Shown one piece after another: positions 1 through 3,565 of a DNA stretch of 6,451 nt. Source of the stretch: 1XD8-76 sp051880335. GTDB taxonomy: Bacteria > Bacillota > Clostridia > Lachnospirales > Lachnospiraceae. The notes under the pieces were generated by a model. The model was not told where the DNA came from. It saw only the letters and a list, made by a program, of their open reading frames with translations, and ran no database searches. The position numbers and the translations under genes were made by a program. Each line of letters begins with the position of its first letter. The stretch's first letter is position 1. The stretch lies in contig JBJENT010000246.1 in assembly GCA_051880335.1 (NCBI GenBank), forward strand, positions 1-6,451, given 5' to 3'.

Positions 1-164
1 CTCCTTTTTCTTCCTTTGTTTTTGTCTTTTTGTTTTGCGTTTATTTATGTTTTGTATTTTATTTTGCTTTTTATGATTTGCTGCTTTTTCTTTTGTCTTT
101 CTGCCTTGCTAAGATTTTGCCTTTCTGCTTGGTTGTGCTTTTGCTTTATTCTGCCCTGTAATAT
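1..164 (-). other. A-rich intercistronic tract ending in a ribosome binding site
   Basis: Read on the minus strand, the 164 bases after the M24 stop codon are very rich in A with scattered G and C and almost no T. AGACAAAA, GCAGAA and GCAAAA words recur, and I see no hairpin terminator. The final bases (1-9) read AAAAAGGAG, a good ribosome binding site, so the next gene probably starts a few bases outside the window. The plus-strand reading frame here is only a Phe/Leu/Cys-rich product of T-rich DNA and is not called as a gene. Confidence 0.5.
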
Positions 165-1367
165 TCAGCTGGTGAAATCCAGACTTTCTCTTGCATGTGA
201 GAAAAACTCAATTCCGTTTTCCGTCACCAGAAAAGTATCCTCAATATTGTAAGAATGATGTTTGCTGCTATAATACGGAACCTCCAGGCAGAAGATCATT
301 CCCGGTTCAAAAGGTCTGTTATCGTCCGGTGCAATGAACGGATACTCTTCTCCAAAGGTGGAACATCCAAGAGAGTGACCATGATGTCCTCTTATGTATT
401 CCGGCAGACCGGCTTTGTGAATGGCATCCTGCATCGCTTGAAAAACCTGACTTCTGGGTACCTGCGGTGCCAGAATACTTTCGGCCGCCTTCCGGCCTTT
501 CCATAGACATTCGTAAATTCTTTCCTTATCCTCAGAAGCTTTTCCACCTACTGCAAAGGTTCTGGCTATGTCTGAGTTATATCCAGACAGCTTTGGACCT
601 CCATCCAGCCGGATCACATCTCCGTTCTCAAGCACCTTTCCGCTCAGTATTCTGGAAGGAGCGAAATTGGTTCCAAAGGTATGATCCTGAGTCACCTCAA
701 CGATTTCCTGACTTTGTTCCAGGCAATACATTCGAAACAGATTTGTCACTTCTGTGTCTGTCATTCCTGCCACAGTTTCTTTTGCTGTCCTTAACATGGC
801 CTTTTCTGATATCTGTGTTGCTTCCCGTATCACATCAATCTCCCATTTTGTTTTGATGGTTCTGATGGATATGAGAAACTCTTTCAGATCGATCAGATTC
901 TCTCTTTTGATCTGCTCACACAAATATTCCCAGGTTTGAAATTTGATGGAGTCATACTGCACACCGATTCTTTTTTCCTCTATACCACCTGCTGTGTTTG
1001 CCTCGATCCACTTAAGTGCTTCTTTGAAGCTTTTATTCACATCCGGCTGTACTTCCTTTTTCTGTCCGGCAATGGCATAGTCTTCAATATAAATCCATGT
1101 CGGGTATGCAATAAATTCTATGTTTTCCGTAGATCTTGCTGCCGCCTGTTTTTCAAACTCGCTTAGGATCATAGCCATCTTTCCATCCTTATTAACTACC
1201 AGAACGGTTAGTCCGTAATTGAAGGAATGATATAAAAAAGAACTGGCATATCCCGTAGCATAGAAGATAGCATCCGGTGAGGTGAGGATGATTGCATCTA
1301 AGTTTTCCCTTGCCATCTGATTTACAATTTTATTTGTAAAATCCTGTTGATTTCTTCCAGGTATCAT
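165..1367 (-). CDS. M24 family metallopeptidase, Xaa-Pro aminopeptidase-like
   Basis: A 400-residue cytosolic protein with the two-domain build of the creatinase/prolidase family. Residues 1-170 form an N-terminal creatinase-type domain (including SPDAIFYATGY). Residues about 175-395 form the pita-bread catalytic domain. The five expected metal ligands are visible: D255 in RLDGG, D266 in SDIART, H331 in GHSLG, E362 in CLEVPYY and E376 in NIEDTF, so it should be an active dinuclear metal enzyme. Family members release an N-terminal residue preceding proline, or split Xaa-Pro dipeptides; the exact substrate cannot be read here. The usual HExP substrate segment is replaced by GEEYPF. The start is fixed by AAAGGAG six bases upstream (1374-1380), and length is normal for the family. 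No signal peptide is visible. It appears to be transcribed from its own promoter (1529-1557) through a roughly 155-base leader. No terminator is seen after the stop. Confidence 0.93.
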   Translation of the reverse strand: MIPGRNQQDFTNKIVNQMARENLDAIILTSPDAIFYATGYASSFLYHSFNYGLTVLVVNKDGKMAMILSEFEKQAAARSTENIEFIAYPTWIYIEDYAIAGQKKEVQPDVNKSFKEALKWIEANTAGGIEEKRIGVQYDSIKFQTWEYLCEQIKRENLIDLKEFLISIRTIKTKWEIDVIREATQISEKAMLRTAKETVAGMTDTEVTNLFRMYCLEQSQEIVEVTQDHTFGTNFAPSRILSGKVLENGDVIRLDGGPKLSGYNSDIARTFAVGGKASEDKERIYECLWKGRKAAESILAPQVPRSQVFQAMQDAIHKAGLPEYIRGHHGHSLGCSTFGEEYPFIAPDDNRPFEPGMIFCLEVPYYSSKHHSYNIEDTFLVTENGIEFFSHARESLDFTS

Positions 1368-1373
1368 TTCGAA

Positions 1374-1380
1374 CTCCTTT
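1374..1380 (-). promoter_or_regulatory. Ribosome binding site of the M24 peptidase gene
   Basis: Minus-strand AAAGGAG is followed by six bases and then the ATG ending at 1367. It supports the chosen start of the peptidase gene. Confidence 0.85.
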
Positions 1381-1382
1381 CC

Positions 1383-1438
1383 TTGTCTTTCATATTTTGT
1401 CTTTCATATTTTGTCTTCAAGTTTTGTCTTTTGCTTTT
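1383..1438 (-). repeat. Short degenerate tandem repeat in the M24 leader
   Basis: On the plus strand TTGTCTTTCATATT occurs twice head to tail (1383-1396 and 1397-1410). Two weaker copies follow, TTGTCTTCAAGTT and TTGTCTTTTGCTTT. On the transcript this gives repeated AGACAAAA(T) words just upstream of the ribosome binding site. The tract should be single-stranded and might act as a translation enhancer-like spacer, or it may simply be slippage-generated low-complexity DNA. Confidence 0.65.
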
Positions 1439-1528
1439 TTTCTTTTAGTCCTTTCCTTTCATCTCATGTACCCACCATATTGCTCTTCCCATTTCATACT
1501 ATCTTGGTAGGTTTTATAGGTTTTCTAT

Positions 1529-1557
1529 AAGTTACCACCTCAAAACAGATATGTCAA
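1529..1557 (-). promoter_or_regulatory. Sigma-A type promoter for the M24 peptidase gene
   Basis: On the minus strand a perfect -35 box TTGACA (1552-1557) is followed by exactly 17 bases and TAACTT (1529-1534). A TG one base upstream of the -10 box makes it an extended -10 promoter. Transcription would begin near 1522, giving a leader of about 155 bases before the peptidase ATG. It lies only about 40 bases after the stop of the preceding gene, so the peptidase probably has independent expression. Confidence 0.7.
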
Positions 1558-1595
1558 TAGTTTTTTCATATTTTTTTACTAGGAATTATAGGATA

Positions 1596-2456
1596 TTAAA
1601 GAAGATATTCTTTGATGATAGTTTCTATCACATTAATCGAAACCGGCTGATTTGTTGTTTCATATGTTATAATTAGGTTTTTTCCAAGAATAATATTATT
1701 TCTAAGGTAAATCTCCATTTTCTCCATAGCACTCGTGAAATACTCATAATTGTCCATTATCCCCATATGCTCCCAGTAATATACTTTTCTTGTTTTCTTA
1801 TTTAGAACAGTGAAATCCGGAAATTTCATCACATTCTCCAGGATAAGCGGTTCCTCATATTTATATGGAACTCCTGATAATCTAAGTTTGTCTGCAATGA
1901 TTTTCTCAGATTTAGATCTTACTGTTTCACCATTTTCTGTAAGTATGGAACTTTGTATTGGATAGGTATTCTTTATCATGCTACGAGCAGATAACCAATC
2001 ATCAGCATATTGTTCGTCATCCATCAGAATCGGAGTTACCAGAAGTTTTCTTCCGGGATTTAGATTGGTAAAGCAATCTTCTACTGTAGCATTTCTATAG
2101 ATTGACAAGAGTGCATTAATTTGTTTTAGTTCGCTATTAGCACTCTTTAATACATGTTTTGCGTAATCACGATTAGCAAGCGCTTTTGCCATATCAAGAT
2201 CTCTTATGTATTTTCTTACAGCTTTCTTATCAGCAGAAATATCCTTACCTGCAGATATATCCTTTCCTGCGTATATATCCTTTCCTGCAGATATATCCGG
2301 CATTTTCAAGTAGTATCTGTAATGTTTTCCTCTTTTGTTTACTTCAAGGTTTCCTTGAACCGGACGTTTTAATATCTTTGTTGCTTTACCAATAGTCTTA
2401 TCAAGTTCTGCTTTTCTGTCATTCAATGTTGACCATAAATTTGCTGTCAAGCTCAT
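1596..2456 (-). CDS. Uncharacterised protein with PD-(D/E)XK nuclease-like C-terminal domain
   Basis: I do not recognise a named family, but the C-terminal half has the layout of a PD-(D/E)XK phosphodiesterase core. E184 lies in a helix (SKSEKIIADKL), YKYEEPL at 198-204 is followed by FPDFT at 212-216 with D214, and then VYYWEHMG at 225-232 has E229. The usual catalytic lysine after that acid is replaced by H230, a pattern I associate with related clostridial proteins from memory. The N-terminal half is basic and helical, with RYYL followed by KKAVRKYIRDLDMAKALANRDY. Between these two segments lies an AGKDIS repeat (residues 57-74). The start chosen is the ATG at 2456, giving 286 residues, because AAAAGGAG sits seven bases upstream (2464-2471). 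An in-frame ATG at 2474 would add six residues, but the ribosome binding site lies inside that extension. No clear promoter or terminator was found. No toxin, methylase or transposase partner is adjacent, so its target is unknown. Confidence 0.8.
   Translation of the reverse strand: MSLTANLWSTLNDRKAELDKTIGKATKILKRPVQGNLEVNKRGKHYRYYLKMPDISAGKDIYAGKDISAGKDISADKKAVRKYIRDLDMAKALANRDYAKHVLKSANSELKQINALLSIYRNATVEDCFTNLNPGRKLLVTPILMDDEQYADDWLSARSMIKNTYPIQSSILTENGETVRSKSEKIIADKLRLSGVPYKYEEPLILENVMKFPDFTVLNKKTRKVYYWEHMGIMDNYEYFTSAMEKMEIYLRNNIILGKNLIITYETTNQPVSINVIETIIKEYLL
2233..2298 (-). repeat. In-frame 18-bp minisatellite encoding AGKDIS repeats
   Basis: Within the nuclease-like gene an 18-bp unit is repeated about 3.7 times. 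On the plus strand the units begin at 2233, 2251, 2269 and 2287 and resemble GCAGATATATCCTTTCCT. Each unit encodes six residues (AGKDIS, once AGKDIY), so gain or loss of units keeps the reading frame. The repeat separates two stretches that otherwise look like one continuous basic helical domain. Confidence 0.9.
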
Positions 2457-2463
2457 ACTTTTT

Positions 2464-2471
2464 CTCCTTTT
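2464..2471 (-). promoter_or_regulatory. Ribosome binding site that sets the start of the nuclease-like gene
   Basis: Minus-strand AAAAGGAG ends seven bases before the ATG at 2456 and overlaps the longer candidate start at 2474. This strongly favours the shorter protein beginning MSLTANLW. Confidence 0.8.
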
Positions 2472-2500
2472 CATTATTGTGCTATTCTATTTGAAACAAG

Positions 2501-2524
2501 CCTTTTCCCTCTGTAAAGAAAAGG
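2501..2524. repeat. Inverted repeat upstream of the nuclease-like gene
   Basis: CCTTTTC (2501-2507) and GAAAAGG (2518-2524) form a perfect 7-bp dyad around a 10-base centre. It lies 45-68 bases before the chosen start. It could be an operator or a leader hairpin. No good promoter pair is visible around it, so the role is open. Confidence 0.4.
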
Positions 2525-2535
2525 TTGATTCATCT

Positions 2536-2589
2536 ACATGACATAATGGTTTCACATACCCTAATGGCTCCACATGCCATAACGGTCGC
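2536..2589. repeat. Three 18-bp tandem repeats, left of the assembly gap
   Basis: Units start at 2536, 2554 and 2572: ACATGACATAATGGTTTC, ACATACCCTAATGGCTCC and ACATGCCATAACGGTCGC. All fit an ACAT..C.TAAYGG pattern. The words resemble the two boxes of the 52-bp array further right (CACATGAC and TAATGGG) placed next to each other, so this may be a compressed relative of that array. Confidence 0.8.
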
Positions 2590-2607
2590 TGGAAACTTAA
2601 TTTTGCA

Positions 2608-2707
2608 NNNNNNNNNNNNNNNNNNNNNNNNNNNNNNNNNNNNNNNNNNNNNNNNNNNNNNNNNNNNNNNNNNNNNNNNNNNNNNNNNNNNNNNNNNNNN
2701 NNNNNNN
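2608..2707. other. Assembly gap of 100 N flanked by identical 55-bp ends
   Basis: There are exactly 100 unknown bases. The 55 bases before the gap (2553-2607) and the 55 after it (2708-2762) are identical and run right up to the Ns on both sides. This is what a de Bruijn assembler gives when two contigs share their terminal k-mer (k = 55) and are joined with a default filler. The 100-base length should not be trusted. The contigs may overlap directly, or more tandem repeats may be missing. Confidence 0.95.
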
Positions 2708-2708
2708 C

Positions 2709-2744
2709 ACATACCCTAATGGCTCCACATGCCATAACGGTCGC
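2709..2744. repeat. Two 18-bp repeats, right of the assembly gap
   Basis: These units at 2709 and 2727 are exact copies of those at 2554 and 2572. They belong to the 55-bp block duplicated across the gap, so they may be the same physical copy shown twice rather than extra repeats. Confidence 0.7.
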
Positions 2745-2771
2745 TGGAAACTTAATTTTGCAAAAATAGTA

Positions 2772-3172
2772 ATGGGAATACGTTCAAAATAGTTTGTTCC
2801 CATGACATATAAATAGAGCGGTCATGGGTAATAGATATGAATGTTGAATTCACATGACAAAAATATACTTCCTGTGATGGGTTTTAATTGAATAAATTAT
2901 TACACATAACAATTTTTAGATGGTTCATGATGGGTTTTAGAGATTTTAATTGTTTCACATGATTTGTGATGAATTCGCTATAATGGGTTTTGAAAAAATT
3001 ATTGATTTCACATAACAAGTATTAATCTATTGGGATGGGTTTAGAAATAAATGCTGATTTCACATAACGAACGTTTTTCCTCAGTGATGGGGTTAGAGAT
3101 AAATGCTGATTTCACATAACGAACGTTTTTCTACTGGGATGGGATTTAGGATAAATATTGATTTCACATGTC
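2772..3172. repeat. Array of 52-53 bp units with alternating inverted boxes
   Basis: Box A (CACATAAC, CACATGAC and variants; CCCATGAC in the first unit) begins at 2799, 2851, 2903, 2956, 3009, 3061, 3113 and 3165. Spacings are 52, 52, 53, 53, 52, 52 and 52. Box B, centred on ATGGG and often GTGATGGGTTT, begins at 2772, 2824, 2877, 2930, 2983, 3035, 3087 and 3139, that is 25-27 bases after each box A. Box B is roughly the reverse complement of box A, exactly so in the first unit. The right-hand units (3009-3164) are most alike and share AAATGCTGATTT before box A and GAACGTTTTTC after it. The left-hand units have diverged more between the boxes. The region has no supported gene. The arrangement fits a multi-site protein binding region, though a series of RNA hairpins is also possible. 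Confidence 0.9.
2799..2828. repeat. Perfect 8-bp inverted repeat within the array
   Basis: CCCATGAC (2799-2806) and GTCATGGG (2821-2828) are exact reverse complements around a 14-base AT-rich centre. This is the one array unit in which the two boxes match perfectly, and it shows that boxes A and B are inverted versions of one motif. Confidence 0.85.
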
Positions 3173-3230
3173 AAAGGAATCCAAAACCGAAAGTAAAGAA
3201 CTAATCAAGATCAAGATAAATATATAAAAA

Positions 3231-3268
3231 TAGAAAAAAAGAAAGAAATGCAAGACTGCATTCCTTTC
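3231..3268 (-). terminator. Intrinsic terminator of the tRNA-Leu gene
   Basis: On the minus strand, seven bases past the mature tRNA end, GAAAGGAATGCA pairs with TGCATTTCTTTC around a GTCT loop. This is a 12-bp stem with a single G-U pair (3241-3268). TTTTTTTC and further T-rich sequence follow. It should end tRNA transcription before the repeat array. Confidence 0.9.
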
Positions 3269-3274
3269 AAAACC

Positions 3275-3359
3275 TGCGGAAGATGGGACTTGAACCCACA
3301 CGATCGCATTGATCACAAGATCCTTAGTCTTGCTCGTCTGCCAATTCCGACACTTCCGC
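3275..3359 (-). tRNA. tRNA-Leu (anticodon AAG)
   Basis: This is an 85-base class II tRNA. The acceptor stem GCGGAAG (3353-3359) pairs with CTTCCGC (3276-3282), with discriminator A at 3275. The anticodon stem CAAGA/TCTTG encloses the loop CTAAGGA (3321-3327) with anticodon AAG. A long variable arm with a GATC/GATC stem is present, and the T arm has GTGGG, loop TTCAAGT and CCCAT. The anticodon reads leucine CUU-type codons. A34 would be expected to be deaminated to inosine by a TadA-type enzyme. CCA is not encoded, since the next bases are GG, so a CCA-adding enzyme is needed. It has its own promoter and terminator, so it is a single-gene unit. Confidence 0.96.
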
Positions 3360-3409
3360 TTGACTTACGCCACGAGTGATATAATACCATTCGTGGCGAT
3401 TTATGTCAA
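3360..3409. repeat. Palindrome spanning the tRNA-Leu promoter
   Basis: CGCCACGA (3368-3375) and TCGTGGCG (3391-3398) are perfect reverse complements around 15 bases that contain the whole -10 box. The arms continue outward imperfectly to TTGAC (3360-3364) and GTCAA (3405-3409), the outer arm overlapping the -35 box. The dyad therefore covers the promoter from -35 to the start of the tRNA. It is a candidate operator, or a cruciform-prone element. Confidence 0.75.
3381..3409 (-). promoter_or_regulatory. Promoter of the tRNA-Leu gene
   Basis: The minus strand has the consensus -35 TTGACA (3404-3409), a 17-base spacer and the -10 TATTAT (3381-3386). Transcription would start near 3374, about 15 bases before the mature tRNA end. 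This is a near-ideal housekeeping promoter, as is common for stable RNA genes. Confidence 0.88.
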
Positions 3410-3426
3410 TACACTTTTTTATTTTT

Positions 3427-3565
3427 TATATGCCATATGCCATTCACTTTTCTGTCTTTTATATGCCATACACGCCATGCACTTTTCTGTCTTTTTATAT
3501 GCCATACACTCCATACACTTTTCTATCTTTTATATGACACACACTCTTTCATTTTCTATATGGCC
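3427..3565. repeat. 35-bp tandem repeat after the GTPase-NYN gene
   Basis: Copies begin with CACTTTTCTGTC or a close variant at 3445, 3480 and 3516, with a partial copy at 3550 and a partial lead-in at 3427-3444. Spacing is 34-36 bases. Each unit contains a TATATGCCATACAC-like segment. The array starts directly after the stop codon of the 908-codon gene and ends just before the tRNA-Leu promoter. No clear terminator hairpin is visible in it. The plus-strand reading frames across it are by-products of the repeat. Confidence 0.88.

Noticed and set aside
16..252. Plus-strand frame resembling a hydrophobic membrane protein
   Set aside because: It is Phe/Leu/Cys-rich because the DNA is a T-rich tract. 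It overlaps the end of the M24 gene and has no ribosome binding site.
1368..1522. Riboswitch in the M24 leader
   Set aside because: The leader is long enough, but it is A-rich and low in pairing potential and shows no conserved aptamer motif that I know.
2457..2474. Start of the nuclease-like gene at 2474
   Set aside because: The AAAAGGAG site lies inside this extension and is correctly placed for the ATG at 2456.
2487..2803. Small reading frames running through the gap on both strands
   Set aside because: They consist of undetermined residues plus translations of the 18-bp repeats, with no ribosome binding site.
2772..3172. CRISPR array
   Set aside because: Period and unit number are suggestive, but the repeats vary between copies and the would-be spacers share sequence (GAACGTTTTTC in adjacent units). 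There are no cas genes in the window.
3172..3380. Integration site of a mobile element at the tRNA-Leu gene
   Set aside because: No integrase gene and no repeated copy of the tRNA 3' end were seen in the window, and the tRNA has its native terminator.
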